NCBI GenBank assembly: GCA_013398275.1
Contig: VZSE01009483.1
Coordinates: forward strand, 2,334,931-2,398,930
Reading direction: 5' to 3'
DNA from: Promerops cafer
Taxonomy: Eukaryota > Chordata > Aves > Passeriformes > Nectariniidae
Length of the DNA: 64,000 nt
Under the pieces are notes generated by a model. It made no database searches, was not told the DNA's origin, and worked only from the letters and a program-made list of their open reading frames with translations. Shown here one piece after another: positions 51,871-64,000 of the stretch. How positions within the stretch are numbered: position 1 is the first letter of the stretch; every line of letters begins with the position of its first letter. The position numbers and the translations under genes were made by a program.

Positions 51871-53098
51871 CAGGAAAAAGATACATATATTTAAAATTTC
51901 CCATGCAAAAATAAAATTAAAAGCTACACAATTTTGTTAGGAGTTACATTCTGAATTCCTGTATAGTAGTTTGGTTGTTTTGTATCCTGGAATGATAACC
52001 TTCAGCAGGAGATTTGTTAAGACATAATCAATGCATAAATACTGATACACACTGCTGAAAATCTGGTAATTAACTGTATTTTTAGTTGGAAAATGTCTTC
52101 ACGCTTTCCTTTGGATTACTTTAAACTATGTCTTGAGTTAGAAAAATTATTTCTTAATAACACTTACAGAATATTCTTTCCCATTTGAGACACACTTTAT
52201 TGGGTTAACATGTCTTGTCTAAATGAAGCAGGTGAAAAGGGCAGTGAACTGAGATGTAAAATCTTAAAAGCGGTCACATAAAGGTCACCCTTTGCCAGTT
52301 GGCTTTGATAAACGTCAGCTTTAAAGGGCATGTCTGACTTCAGAGGAAAAAAAATGTTAAATATTTTGTTTAAAATACAGATTTGTAAGAAACAATTGTT
52401 TTGAAAAATTGTGAATTAAAAATGTAAATGAATGAAGCAACTCATTCTCCTTTGCAACCACTCTTTAAAAACAAAATAATCCTGGAAAATCAAACTCCAA
52501 ATCTATTTAGATTTTATTAAAATGGAAATTTTACTGCAATGCTGAATGAACATATTAAGAATGCATCTACTAAATTCATGTTTTCATTCGCAATTAACAG
52601 TAGGTAATCCAGTTTTGACTGGCTGACTGAACCATACTACTTAGAATTTTAGCTCTTGCTGAAGTCAATTATTGAGTTTATAATTTACCAAGAAAAAGGG
52701 ACACTGGCATTACAGTAATCTAATTTTATACCCTCTGTTCTATTCTGTCATTTAAAGGTTTTGGGCTTTTCTTTTCTTCCAGTTTCTTGTGAGTCAAGAT
52801 TTATCAATTAGAGGTTGTAAGAACTCATATCTCTAAGACTTATTTTAGTAAAAAATGGAAAAGACTGAATTAAAGAAAAAAAATTACCACAACTCAATTT
52901 TTAAAACCTGATTTCAAGTGAATCATTATATTAAATGCATACCAAAAAAAATCTGTGCCGACATGACAGTCAGTATAATTAAGATATATGGCTCTCATCC
53001 TCCCACCAACCTAGGAACTGGCAGACTAAATTAGAACATAACTAGAAATGAGATCGTGTCACACGCCAGTATAAGCATTAAAAAAAGAAGCACCTTAC

Positions 53099-53209
53099 CA
53101 AAATTGTAGTGACAACTACTGTTCTGTTCTCAATGGCTGCAGTGTCATTTCCAAGTGTAGGTTCATGCTGAATCAAAACTAATTTATCCATGTCATTCCA
53201 ATAACCAAC
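53099..53209 (-). CDS. GRIA4: GRIA4 exon 9 (ATD-LBD linker and start of S1)
   Basis: This 111-bp, phase 0 exon (37 codons) begins VGYWNDMDKLVLIQ and ends AIENRTVVVTTIL. The acceptor is ...TTTTGCAG and the donor is GTAAGG. It crosses from the amino-terminal domain through the linker into S1, the first half of the glutamate-binding clamshell (RTVVVTTI). Two glycosylation sequons, NDT and NRT, are visible. The final residue is L where I recall M in mammalian AMPA subunits, and the linker has IQHEPT; both look like ordinary divergence. Confidence 0.95.
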
Positions 53210-54938
53210 CTGCAAAACAAAATGTATATCATTTGCAGTAAGGTCTACATTCTGCATAACTACAAATATAAACTACTACAAGAACAACAGTGATCCAAAG
53301 ATGGTTTTGTCTAGAGGAAGTGCTGTCACGTTAGATATGGGAGTATGCATCTACCACTTTGGGTGTACCACCTTGCACCCCTGCTGAACAGAGACAGACC
53401 TGGTGTCACCTCCACTTCGCTGCTCCTGAATGGTCTGGGCTACTTACTTCAACCAGAGACACAAGGTAAATCCTATTTTCATTAGCTTGAAGCCTTCCTG
53501 GGGCATAAATGAGGTATAAGATTTTTTTTCTCCCCACAAGAATATTTTCATTTGTTAATATGCCAAATCCTTTGGTCTTAGAGGAATGAAAGACATCTGG
53601 AAGACAGTTTTGCAATCCCATGGCTGATCTCAATTCCTTGCTCCATCATGGGCTTCCCAGGAGACCCCAGCTCTGGGATTTATACCAGACTTGTTCCACT
53701 TAACTGCTAGCACTGACCTTTTAAGTACCTACATTAGAAGCTCTGTTATTTATGCTTTTTTTACACTCATAGGACAGACAGTACCAGCAGAGAGTGACTC
53801 AGCAGGATAAGCATCCTTCCTAGAAAGGTGCTTGCTTTTCCCACTGGTTGTAAAGCATGGTGAGACTGAATTCTTCCTAAATATATCTCTGGGAAGTGCC
53901 TACAGGGACCTGGAACAAGTCAGGTTTTTCTCTTCTTGGCTGCATTTAGGCTGCCATAACCCTTCCCTGAGCAGCTCTAAGGTAAAACAGCTGCCTTTGT
54001 TCATTGCTGGCAATGAACTTCTCTCAAGTCAGATTTGAATCAGTTGTTCTTGTAATCCCATGGAGGAAAACCCCCAAAGCTATTTTTTTCCCCCTTCTTG
54101 CCCATTCTCTTTTCTGCAGATAGATCATGGCTGTCTGTGCATCCACTGACAAGGCTGCTGGGGCTTTTTCCTCTGGCCCAGCACTGACAGCACTCAGCTC
54201 CATGTCAAATGGACATGAACACAAATGTGTCAGTAGAACAGTGTTCTAATCCCACCTCAAGGGGCTCCCCTGCTTGCTGAGAAGCTAATGAATTGGGAGA
54301 CTGATCTTTCTTCCCAGCATGATTTAACAGACACCTGATTTAAAAGGTTTCTATCAAAGAGATGCAATTCAACCAGGCGCACCTCAGTTTCCGGGAGCAC
54401 CTGGGGACGAGTCAGCAGCAACTGCCCCTTGCTCCCTTCCTTGATTAATTAGGAGTTCATGAGACTAAGTGCTGGGAGAGAGGAATGCCTCGTCTATCTC
54501 ACTAGAAGAGGAACAGGAATTTTAATGGAAAGTGGGCTCCAGGCAGAGCTTCAATGTAATTGTCAGGACCAAAGGACACTCAGTGCCTTGGATGAAAAAT
54601 TTCAGTATGATGGAAACTGGCTAAATTACCAAATCAGTTACATAGTCAATATTATTTCCAACACTATTGTAGAACCCTGATTAAATTCACCGTCACATAG
54701 GATTCTGCCTCCATGACATGTTCAGCTCAATGCAGGGATGTGATATGAGAGTCTAAAAGAGCAGAGGAATGCTTCTGGTTCCTGTCTCATATGCATTATA
54801 TAGATATTCTGTATTTTATTAAAATAGTCAACTCTTGATTTTTACATTTACTATTTCATTAGTTTCCTTCTTGAAAAAATGTATGGAGTGGCAAGTCATT
54901 TTAATGGTCCCTAGAGCAGTTTGACTGAACATGAGTGA

Positions 54939-54954
54939 TTTTTTTTTTTTTTTT
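54939..54954. repeat. T16 homopolymer
   Basis: Uninterrupted T run in intron 8. Confidence 0.9.
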
Positions 54955-56079
54955 ATTAGTGAAGCAAATAAGCACAAACTGTCCATGCACAAGTTCTGGT
55001 ATATTTAGTTGAAATGTTCCTTTTCTTTTTGCAATTGCTCTTACAGCACCGGAGCCTTGATTTAGGTGTCTGCAGCTAACAGGAAGTGTCAGCAGTGCTG
55101 ATATAGTGGAGAGGATGAGTTTCTTCCTAGTAGTATGCACTGCTAATAAATATTGTTTTTCAGCCAGCCAGACATACAGCCACAGATACAATTGATTATT
55201 TAAAGTGTGGAGTTCTTGTCAAGAAACTGTGACCAGCTAAAGGCAAAATATGTACACCAAAATCTGGCAGTTTGAGGAACTATTATGATAGTGAATGATG
55301 ATTTTTCATTGTGCAATTCTTCACTGCTATGAAGCTCAGAAGGAAAGCAGAAAATTAATGATATACTGTGCTACAGAAGTAAGTACCATATGAAAATTCA
55401 GACAGAGATAAAGGCATTATTTGAGAAATGACAGGCATCTTTTAAAGGAATTTTAGCTTTTGTGCATTGGTGTGAGCTTGTATGTGTTTGGTGCAAACCT
55501 GCACTAAAGTAACTCTGGAACTAGATTACTGAATAAATACAAAAGGTATGTCATGACACCTGTATAAAAGTATAGAGATACACAGTCACTTTGAGACCAC
55601 TAAATGACAGTATGCTTTCCCATAAATACCTCAACTCTACAAGGAAAAAAACTCCTCAAAGGATAGGATTGAATTTAGCTATAAAAGTACCTTCAATTCT
55701 ATGTGGCTTGCAATTGAACTTCATAGCAGTTGGATCCACTTATACAGAGGCCGAATTTATATTTTAGGAAAAAAATACTGCAAAAATATTTGCCTCAAAG
55801 TAAATTTGCCATAACAGTTTGGCATTTGAATGAATAGTGTCCTTTCTGAATGCCTGTGCACCTTGCAGTAACCACTGAAGTGATCCTGTTGGAGCTCACA
55901 AGCCACTGAAGGCAAGAGAACACTCAAACATTTTGATAATTTTCATGTTGCCAAGTTGGAATTCAGAAGACAAATCTTAGACTGTCTTGTGCATGTAATG
56001 TAATGTATATGCTTTGTTTATTTTTTTCTTTTCCATTTTTTTTTCCCATTTTGGTGATAAGGATGCATGGTGAATGACA

Positions 56080-56390
56080 CAATTACAGAATTATTGGGCT
56101 GGGAAGGGACCTCTGGAAGTCATTTGGTCAAACTCCTTGTTCAGCCTAAAGCCAGTTGCCCAGAACTGTGTCTGGACAGCTTCGGAATGTCTCCAAGGAT
56201 GAAGACTTCACAACCTCCCTGCACAACCTGGGGCAATGCTTGGTCACTCTCAGAGTATGAGAAAGTATTTCCTAATGTTCAGAAGGAGGCTCCTGTGGTT
56301 CAGTTTGTGCTCATCGCCTCTGGTCCAGTCCCTGGGCATCAGTGAAAAGCCTGTATCACTCGATCACAACCCTCCAGTCACAGCAGCCAT
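56080..56390 (-). mobile_element. CR1 LINE, 3' fragment
   Basis: Minus-orientation CR1. The plus strand reads CAGAATTATTGGGCTGGGAA, then GGACCTCTGGAAGTCATTTG, TCCAAGGATGAAGACTTCAC and TTCCTAATGTTCAGAAGGAG. This belongs to the CR1 group whose 3' end reads as 'gaagggacctctggagatcatc' on the reverse strand. The 5' limit beyond 56390 is unclear. Confidence 0.88.
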
Positions 56391-57792
56391 TCCATTACAT
56401 CTCTGTGATCCTTGTCCTCCTACCCTTTCCCCTCACCAGCAGCTTTTGTTACTGCTCTGCAGAGAAGAACCAAGTAAGTAGTGCTGCATAAATGAAACTA
56501 ACATGAGCACAGGCTAATATTTCCTATTTTACTAAACCATGTGGAAGTCTGCCTCTGTCTAGCTGTGCCATATTTTTAATGGTCTTTTCACGTATTTAAA
56601 GATGAGGGCAACAAAAATCACTTTTCTAAAGATTAGAGCCATACATTACTCCGACTGGAAAGGCAGTTTTGAAAGGATAGTGCTGGGTGACTCATAAGTC
56701 ATGTTATGTTGGACATGAGAAGAAGGCATTAATAGTGAAGGCCTCTTTGTTCAATTAAGTAGAGTAATTTCTCACATATTATATAGGATTTGTCAGGCTG
56801 GACCACAGAACTGGTCCAATGATCACATATAAAGCACTATCTAATACATGAGAAATAAATTTTTGTGAGTAGCCAGATCTGTCAAAGCTGTTATGACTTG
56901 TTATACCAAATACAGGTAAAGACTTAGGAGTAGCAGAGAGGCATGACTGAAAGGTAAAAAAACCACCTTGGGTCTCTAGCACAGCACAGACATAGCTCCT
57001 CTGTTTGCAATCACCCTCTCCTTAAACTGCAGGCAAGAAGAGAGGATGGGGACATCCCTGCAGTGGTGCCAGACAGACACCTCTCCCATAATAGGCAACA
57101 AAGGTTGAAACATCAACTCTTTTCAAAAGCTTGCTGACAAGCAAATACCGTAATGAGTTACTGAAGTTGTGACCTAATTAAACTCATCTCTTTGCACCTT
57201 GCCTTCCCTCCTGTACAACTGGGAATAGGGGATGGAAAGGGCATAATTCACTGTTTCCTCCAGTGCACCCCAGCCACCCATATATCCTCCTGCCTGCCAA
57301 TGGTGCGGCGCGGAGACTGGAAGGAATCAGGGCTGGTAGCAAGATCAGACACATTTTCTGGCACAAGACAGTGGACTTCCCAAGAGAGGAAAGACAAACT
57401 CACCCTTCCTAATTTATTCTTCAGCCATCTGTCACGCTTTCAAAAGACAACTGCACCAACAGGCCTTATATGCAGGCACATGCTTTGCTTTGGTCTACGG
57501 CTCTATATTGTGATATAGTGGCAATTTTCTTTATCCAAGTGTGTAATTCTGCTCTGGGTCTGCAGTTTAACATTGCCTCCTCAGCACTGTGGCAGGTAAC
57601 AGTCTCCAGGGACACACAGTTCACCTGTGCTAGTGTTTACTGCGTTTGTCACCTCTGGCCAACAGCAGAGGACTATTTAACTCAATTTTGATTGCTTTGG
57701 CCCTACTCAAGCAGACATGAGTATCCCACTCACCATCACCTGCCCCCTTTTCTTGTTCTGATGACCCCACAAACAAAATAGGCCACAATGAC

Positions 57793-57810
57793 AAAAAAAA
57801 AAAAAAAAAA
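57793..57810. repeat. A18 homopolymer
   Basis: Uninterrupted A run in intron 8. No retroposed gene body is recognised next to it. Confidence 0.9.
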
Positions 57811-58559
57811 GAAAATCCTTGAGCCTGAGTACTTTTTCTGCTTTTATTTATTTTATACTATGCTAAATGGACAAATTTCAGCACAGAAGAGAAAGGACCA
57901 ACAAAGTACCCAGGCTTATCTTTTCAAAGTGATTGGGCTGAGTGATAATGAGCATTCAGAAATGAAGGATCTGCTTAGACATGTATTAATGTGCATTTGC
58001 TTGCAAGCAACCAAGCCAATCAAGCATACAGGAATAGATACTGCAATAAATTTCAGAAAATATAAGTATTCAGGTCATTCTCTCTCCCTCCTCTCTCCTC
58101 TTCTGTCCTTTCACCTTTAAAAGCCCTGTGTTAGTTATAGCCTATGGTTCATGTTTACACAGAATGTACAAATCAACTTGCTTAAAAATGCAAGTAATTT
58201 TCAAGACAGAAATCTTATCCTAAGATACAAGAAATATCTACTATTCAGAATTCTGACCATTTTCCATCATCCAGGAGCCTAGCAAGATGTCATCCAGCTG
58301 GTTTTCATTAGTATGCTTGACTGACTGACATCCCACCACTCCAAGATGCACACTTGTTTTTGTGTTCCCCAATTTGAGGCACTGAATAATAGCATCTAGT
58401 AGAAAATGCAGCTAAAGTCTGCTTTCACCAGAAATATCCATGTACTCAATGTATTATACCTTTTCAAACTGCAGAGTCCCCTTTAATATAAGTTTGCATA
58501 ACCATTTCATGGTACACCACTCATTTATATGACATGAAAATAGCAATGTCAGCACATAC

Positions 58560-58664
58560 CTTCCGAGGGCCAGTATTTTTCAGCTCAAAGACATCCATGG
58601 TGTAGTTGACTCTGCGACCATAGTGGTCGAACTGAACATTTCCAGTCAAACCTTGTATTCGAAC
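58560..58664 (-). CDS. GRIA4: GRIA4 exon 8 (end of amino-terminal domain)
   Basis: This 105-bp, phase 0 exon (35 codons) reads VRIQGLTGNVQFDHYGRR, then VNYTMDVFELKN, then TGPRK. The acceptor is ...TTTGTAG and the donor is GTATGT. It encodes the last strands of the amino-terminal domain and has an N-glycosylation sequon, NYT. In the family, these residues lead into the ATD-LBD linker. Nothing is unusual apart from small substitutions relative to mammals. Confidence 0.95.
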
Positions 58665-60162
58665 CTACAAATGGAAGAAAAACCACCATGAAGATCCAGT
58701 CTTATGCTCTCTATTTCAAATGTCACAGAGCAGTACAAGTTAGATATGTCAGTATCTAACAGCTAACAGAGACACACAGTGGACCTTCTCTTCTTTCATG
58801 CTGCGCAGATCAACACCTTCAAGCTGCAGGTTCTAAAGAGAAGTACATTTTTTACTATTCCCATCGCTCCTGCGGTCATATGAAAAAACCTAAAGGAAGT
58901 TTGGCCTGAGCTCACATGTCTTTTTAGCTCCCACTCCGGTGGATTAAATGTACAAATTGAGTATACACAGCTCATCAAGGTCAACTTGAAAACAACCTTA
59001 GCCCCAGCAAATCAATTTACTATCACGGAAGACGATACAGGGCTGATATGGAGAGGGTTGGAAAAGGGTGTTTTCAAAGCATTAGAATGAAGAAGGCCAG
59101 GTGTGAAGCCTTATGATTGTCTGTGGCAGTTTCCCACCACTCGCGCCTCAGCTGAAACCAGAAAAATTTTTCTTTCTTTCAGCACTTTATTGTGTCACTG
59201 AAGGATACCCAAGCTGTGATCCTTGTCCCAAAGAAGCCGTGGCCGTATTGCTGCTGGCTTTGATTTTATCAGGATCTGGCCATGAAAACCTCTGGCAGAA
59301 TTTGAAGTCTCATGCTGTCTGCCTGAACACAGAAGCCTGACTTAATATTTTTAATTGTTACAGATCCATGCATCTGCACAGAGCACGTGAAGCATACAAA
59401 ATGCTTTATTTCTCTCCCTAAGAGTCAGGATGTGGCTTGAAATCACTTACTCTTTCCCTCTGTCCATTTCTATCTGCTGATTTTTCTCCAGGACTGAAAC
59501 CTTGGCTTCCAGGCACAGAGCTGCCAGGTCTGTCAGCAGTCACTTCTCCTCAGCAGTTTCTCCTGAGTGGAGTCTGCTCATTTGCAATGATCTAAATTCT
59601 ACTGCAGGATTTGTATTTTCGTTACTGTCCCATTCAAAGGAAAGGCTAAATCATCTTGACAGAGATCTGGAACTTCCTAGGCATCCATATTCATCAGGAA
59701 TCGAAAATCCTGAAATAACCCATAGCTCTGGGTTATTTCTTTTTAAAGAAAAAAAACCCCAAACTACCTATGTGATTTCCCTGTGAGAAGTCTACTTTTA
59801 TTGAAGATGACAGAAACATATTTGAAAGGTTATATTATGTGGTTATACCTTTTTCCTTAAATGACAGTATCTGTACAGCCAGGTTATTTTCAATAGTAAC
59901 AAATGAATTCAGCAGTGCAGTGGAGGAAATTCCACCTATCTCAAAAGATCTAACAGTAGCTTCAAATAGTAGTAGCTCCTCTCTGCCTTCATTCCAAGTT
60001 ACAAATCAGAACAACCTGAACAGCCCGAACTGCTTCCAATTTCCAAGCAAAAATATTTTTCCCTCTCCTATTACTACCCTTGTGCATACTGTTTTGCAAG
60101 TCATATAGTGTGCAACTGGTATCCAAATTCTAAAAGATCCCTAGAATAAAGCCTCCCCTTAC
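58665..60162 (-). other. GRIA4: GRIA4 intron 7
   Basis: 1,498-bp intron with no repeat or coding signal recognised. Confidence 0.85.
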
Positions 60163-60330
60163 CTGTTTTAACGTCCTCTCCATATCAATTCCTTGACCCC
60201 ATGGGGCTGCAGGGTTAGCAAGACAATCACCAGCATTTCCTCTCCTTGAAATATCAATTTTCTGTCTTCTAAGATTACGGAAAGTTTCAGCCATCACAAG
60301 TACTCCATCATATGTCAATGCAGATGTATA
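60163..60330 (-). CDS. GRIA4: GRIA4 exon 7 (amino-terminal domain)
   Basis: This 168-bp, phase 0 exon (56 codons) runs from YTSALTYDGVLVMAETF to MERTLKQ. Its acceptor is ...CTATTTAG and its donor is GTAAGG. It encodes amino-terminal domain sequence, including the basic stretch RRQKIDISRRGNAGDC and the PAAPWGQG loop typical of AMPA subunits. The cysteine in AGDC is a conserved ATD cysteine. The exon is intact and joins exon 8 (VRIQGLTG) without a phase change. Confidence 0.96.
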
Positions 60331-62070
60331 CTAAATAGACAGACAAACACAGTCCTTCAGAGTTGACAAAAAAAATCTGCTGTTTCAAGATAATTCTAGT
60401 TTGATTCATTGCGCAGCAATTTCTACACCTTCGTTTAGAAAACAGCTCTCCTCAAAACCAAAGGGAATTTTGTCCAAGGGACAAGTGTAGGACATTTCAG
60501 TAGGTACAGCTTTAAAACTGTATTTCCTGAGGGCAGAAAAATCTGCATCTTTTTTTTTCCACTTGACTTATACAATAGGGAATAACGCCGTTCACCCAAG
60601 TTACTCAAAAGAAAAGAAAGAAACAGTAACTCACTGAGAAAAAAACAAAAAAAAGATGAAAAAATGCACAGCGAATGAGCAGACATCCAGGCTACTGGAA
60701 CTGTTGAGAATGATCAAGAGTAGGTTCTTCCTACTGGAAGACCTGTGTTGGCTCTCTGCCTGATACATACCCTGAACAGTCTGTGTTTCTACACTAACTG
60801 CAGCAACTGCTTTAGGTTGATAACATGCCAAATGAAACGTTTAGAGCAAGTCTTCGGCAGATGTTAGCCTGGAGCCACATAAACAAAGGGGTGTTTTCTC
60901 AGTATGGTCCTCTGATAAACACAATCATCAGGAAAAGTTGTTCACATGCCCAGGGCTGCTATTGATATGCTCTCTAACTTCCAAAATTCAAATTCCATTA
61001 TTCAAATCTAGCTTCCTGCCTTTCCTTTGTCTTGCAGATTATAAGGTCTTTGAGACATGATTTATCTTTATAACCTCAAATTTTGGTCATCCCTAGATGA
61101 ATTATGTGTGATTCCAACTAATCATGCTGACTTCTCAGAAGCAGACAGAAGAATCCTGGTTTCGTGGAAAGGAGTCCTATAGGTAGAAGTTTTCCTGTCA
61201 CCAGTAACTGGGGATGTCTGCATTCCAAGCCCTTGGTTTTGGTTTGTTTGGTTTTGTTTTTTTAACATAAATATTTGGAGTGTCACTGAATTCTGTAGCT
61301 ATGTCTTGTAATACCCATGTTGATGCTTTCTCTAGACTTTGCCAAGCTACCAGTGTCCCAGCCAAGGGAGGGCTGGTTGCTTATCTTTGCATAGTGCCCA
61401 GAACAAAGGGGCCCATTTTCAAGCACGTCTGGTATGCATTAGTGCATATAATAACAGAACTACTTTGATGAAGTCATATTTACAGCTGTGCTGTGATTTG
61501 CCTGCCAGGAAAATTATATGTCAAATAAATATTTCCTTATCAATCTGTGAAGGATTAGGGTAGAGGAACTCTGGGATGAGATTTAACTTTAAAATCATGC
61601 CTGAATGTGATTTCTACATGAGGTTTTGAGGTGGAAAATTTCCAGAGGAAGCCCCATATGAAAATTTAAAGGTAGCAAATTTACACTTAGAATAATATCT
61701 CATCCAGAAGAATTCATCTGTCATGTAAGACCTGCATTCCAAAGAAACCGAGATAATTAGACTAATTAATGTAAATTTTATTGAAATTAAGTTGTCAGTT
61801 AAGCATTTGACCTTTATCTGCTGTTGGTAAAAGGGTGAAGTTGGAGAATAAGTGACAACAGACATTTAAGTACATCAGCAAAATGTGTTGCAGTTTTTGT
61901 TTCCACCATACAAATGTAAGGATAGGCATGGATAATGGCCAGTAATAGTTAGATCAACTGCCTTCTCCTCTGCCTAAATATTAGAGTCTTCATTCATGTA
62001 TTCAACAATGTTAATCAGAAATTAGAACACTGGAGTGATATCTTTGGTAGTGCTTCAGATCAGGGAGTAC
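60331..62070 (-). other. GRIA4: GRIA4 intron 6
   Basis: 1,740-bp intron with no repeat or coding signal recognised. Confidence 0.85.
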
Positions 62071-62229
62071 CTTTGGTGGGGTCTCAGATCCTGGGTATTC
62101 TCTCTGGTCCAGTTTCTTCCAGCGCTGCATCAGCTTAGTTACCATTGGGGTACTGAAATCCACTAGCTGAAATCCAGTCACATTGGCTCCTCCATGCATA
62201 AATCTCTCCAGAGAAATATCTTTGAATCC
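62071..62229 (-). CDS. GRIA4: GRIA4 exon 6 (amino-terminal domain)
   Basis: This 159-bp, phase 0 exon (53 codons) begins GFKDISLERF and ends SETPPK. It is preceded by an acceptor ...TTTTTTAG and followed by the donor GTACTC. It encodes part of the second lobe of the extracellular amino-terminal domain (LIVBP-like fold), which drives subunit dimerisation. An N-glycosylation sequon, NVT, lies in GGANVTGF. The following exon starts in the same phase with YTSALTYDG, giving the continuous family sequence. The 5' neighbour, which should end in ...IIANL, is not in the window. Confidence 0.95.
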
Positions 62230-64000
62230 CTAAAAAATCAATTTAAGATTTTATTTGCCCTCCTACACCACTGTGGGTCCAATCTGTTCTAGGTCAGCAT
62301 GGCAGAATAAAGAATGCACAACAGCAGGATTCCATTAGAAGGCAAAATTTAAAACCAGAGAATAATGTTGAACCTTCATTCATAACTTCCATTTGTGTAA
62401 TAAAGAAAAAAAGCCAAGAAATAAATTTGCCACATTATTGCTAGGGTGGTCTTGACAGCTAAGCAACACATTGTTGGGAATGGCAGACAGTTTTTGAAGA
62501 AGTGCCTTTGGCAAATCAACTGAAAAATGCCTGCAGAATATTAAAGGCTTAATCCAATTTCTATCAAAGTTGTCAGATTGGAATAAGCACTGTACTAGTG
62601 CTTTAAAAAATGCATCCCTCTTTTTTTTTTGCATATTTAAAAAATGAACAGCACTATTCTGTAAATACATTTACTCCAGGATTCACTGTTTAGGCTGAAA
62701 ATGAGATAATATAATAGACATTAGAAGGCAGAGACAGCACATGAGGATCTCATTGTTAGTGCAAGGAAAACAACATCAGAATAACACTTCTGTTAAATAG
62801 GTTTGTGGTAGCTCTTAGATCTATTATATATTGAAAACCTAGAGTGAACCCCAACACTGAAAGAGAAGATAAAGCACATATATCTCCTGACCTATTGGTT
62901 TCTCTGACTAATCTGTTCAGCACAATTCTTTACTAGAATTTGCCTTTAGAGACAGAACTGAACTTCAATAAACTGCATAACACAAGCTGCTAAAGCACTA
63001 AGAAGCAAGCATAAATCTTTCTCCTCCTTTCCTAGCTGCTATATCTAAGGCTAGCTCAGAAGTATCTTATTTTAATTTTCTTAAATCCCTCTGATTGGTA
63101 TTTATCAGTGAAAACACAAGTGAAAACACAAATCTAGAAATATTTAGGAAAAAAATTTGTGGGGTACTGGGCCACTGACCCAATATCCCAGGGAAAAAAC
63201 ACTTGTTAAGGACAGAGATTTGACTCATGTCCTAAGGGATACTGACAGTAAATATAGCAGGTGATGCATGAGGAAGTTATATTACCCACATAATTGAACA
63301 GACAGTAGATAACAAAGTGTGCCCCTGCTGAAGCAGATCAGATGTGCCCATCTCCACTGCATACCTCACTAGCAGATTACTGCAACATCCACTTCCTTGT
63401 TTACAGCAACTGTTTTGCATGAGAAAAATTACTTTGGGAACTATAAAATTGTAATGCCGAAAAATCTAATTTATAAGACCTACTAGTACAGACATCTCAT
63501 TTGTAATACCTAAGGCTTTATATATAATCTGAAGTGGTACTAAGTTAGGGTTCAAGTGCAGCAAAGCACAATAAAATATTTCACGTCAACTAAAATTGCT
63601 TAAGGGAGAGTAGAAAGAAAACAGTTTAAAGCATACATTAGACTCTGTCCTGCATTCACTGTGCTTTGCCAGGCAGGTATTTTGGCTTAAAGAATGAGTC
63701 ATTTAAATAATAAAATACTGCATTTGCTCTTTCTTTGCCCTCTTCTGAACATTAGCTGTGTAAATGTCCAGTTTAGCCTTAAAGGAAAAATACTGAACTA
63801 GTAATTGGACTGGAAATAGCTGATCTTACTGGAAAATAAATGTTCCCTGGGGAATGTATAAAAGTTACCTTTAGAATTCTTATGTTACTAATAATAAAAA
63901 TATGAGTCAAAAATCATTGTAGTTCTGTAAATTCTAATTCAGCTTCAAGATACATGTACCAGTTCTTTCTCCTACCTTGATTTTGGTAAAATTTAGGAGT
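62230..64000 (-). other. GRIA4: GRIA4 intron 5 (partial)
   Basis: Sequence upstream of exon 6. The preceding exon, expected to end in IIANL, is not found before the window edge. A small direct repeat (GTGAAAACACAA, two copies) lies near 63111-63131. Nothing else is recognised. Confidence 0.75.

Larger units (their letters stand above)
45645..53098 (-). other. GRIA4: GRIA4 intron 9
   Basis: 7,454-bp intron. It contains pyrimidine or T runs at 49168-49197 and 51854-51870, and otherwise unique sequence. No exon-like frame matching GRIA4 or another gene was seen. Confidence 0.8.
53210..58559 (-). other. GRIA4: GRIA4 intron 8
   Basis: 5,350-bp intron holding one CR1 3' fragment near 56.1 kb, a T16 run at 54939-54954 and an A18 run at 57793-57810. 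The rest has no feature I can support. Confidence 0.8.
4790..62229 (-). other. GRIA4: GRIA4 gene, internal portion (exons 6 to flop)
   Basis: Nine exons in correct order and phase encode an AMPA receptor subunit. The paralogue is fixed by exon 11, where the M1-M2 linker reads HTEEPEDGKEGPSDQPP. As I recall the family, this linker is specific to GluA4; GluA1, 2 and 3 have different linkers. Exon sizes (159, 168, 105, 111, 207, 371, 199, 248 and 115 bp) agree with my memory of vertebrate GRIA genes, and every junction is GT-AG. GluA4 is a plasma-membrane, glutamate-gated cation channel subunit that forms tetramers with GluA1-3 at fast excitatory synapses. The first exons lie right of the window and the last (M4, C-tail) lie left of it. 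No frameshift or stop interrupts any exon, so the locus looks intact. Confidence 0.96.

Noticed and set aside
63961..64000. Minus-strand AAATCAAG/GTAGGA donor-like site at the right edge, possible exon 5 end
   Set aside because: No frame there gives the expected GluA4 sequence ending in IIANL, so it is a chance GT match.

Overview
The window is vertebrate nuclear DNA, almost certainly from a bird. It is AT-rich, has GT-AG introns, and its only recognisable dispersed repeats are truncated CR1 LINEs with the sauropsid 3' end (ATTCTRTG-type repeats). I see no L1, Alu or B-type SINEs. I see no bacterial-style genes. The many short open frames are chance frames in intron sequence, except where they overlap the exons listed here.

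One gene is present: GRIA4, the AMPA-type glutamate receptor subunit 4 (GluA4), read on the minus strand from right to left. Nine coding exons can be placed to the base from reading frame, splice signals and phase. By the usual GRIA numbering they are exon 6 (62071-62229), 7 (60163-60330), 8 (58560-58664), 9 (53099-53209), 10 (45438-45644), 11 (38792-39162), 12 (37172-37370), 13 (32041-32288) and the flop cassette (4790-4904). Together they encode the last part of the amino-terminal domain, the S1 lobe, M1, the pore loop with the Q/R position, M3 with SYTANLAAF, and S2 up to the linker before M4. The 5' exons (signal peptide, most of the ATD) lie beyond the right edge. The M4/C-tail exon, and apparently the flip cassette, lie beyond the left edge. 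All nine exons are open and in phase, so the gene looks functional.

The most interesting non-coding element is at the exon 13 donor. A 67-nt imperfect hairpin (31981-32047) spans the splice site and places the exon's second-last base, the R/G editing adenosine (32042), opposite a C. This is the known ADAR2 substrate architecture of GRIA2/3/4. A 27-kb intron then separates this donor from the flop acceptor.

The rest is intron with scattered CR1 fragments (13.5, 15.0-15.6, 17.5/19.2, 20.5-21.0 and 56.1 kb), simple repeats and two AT-rich ATTA-motif clusters that may be conserved enhancers. At 15.4-19.3 kb a segment of about 2 kb is present twice, nearly identical, with single-N joins at 17545 and 17697. 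This is best read as an assembly artefact (uncollapsed haplotype or bad gap fill). It carries a short relic resembling the C-terminal end of a KRBA2/SCAND3-type integrase. I did not find a new system. The strongest items are the editing hairpin, the flop-only arrangement, the false duplication and the integrase relic.
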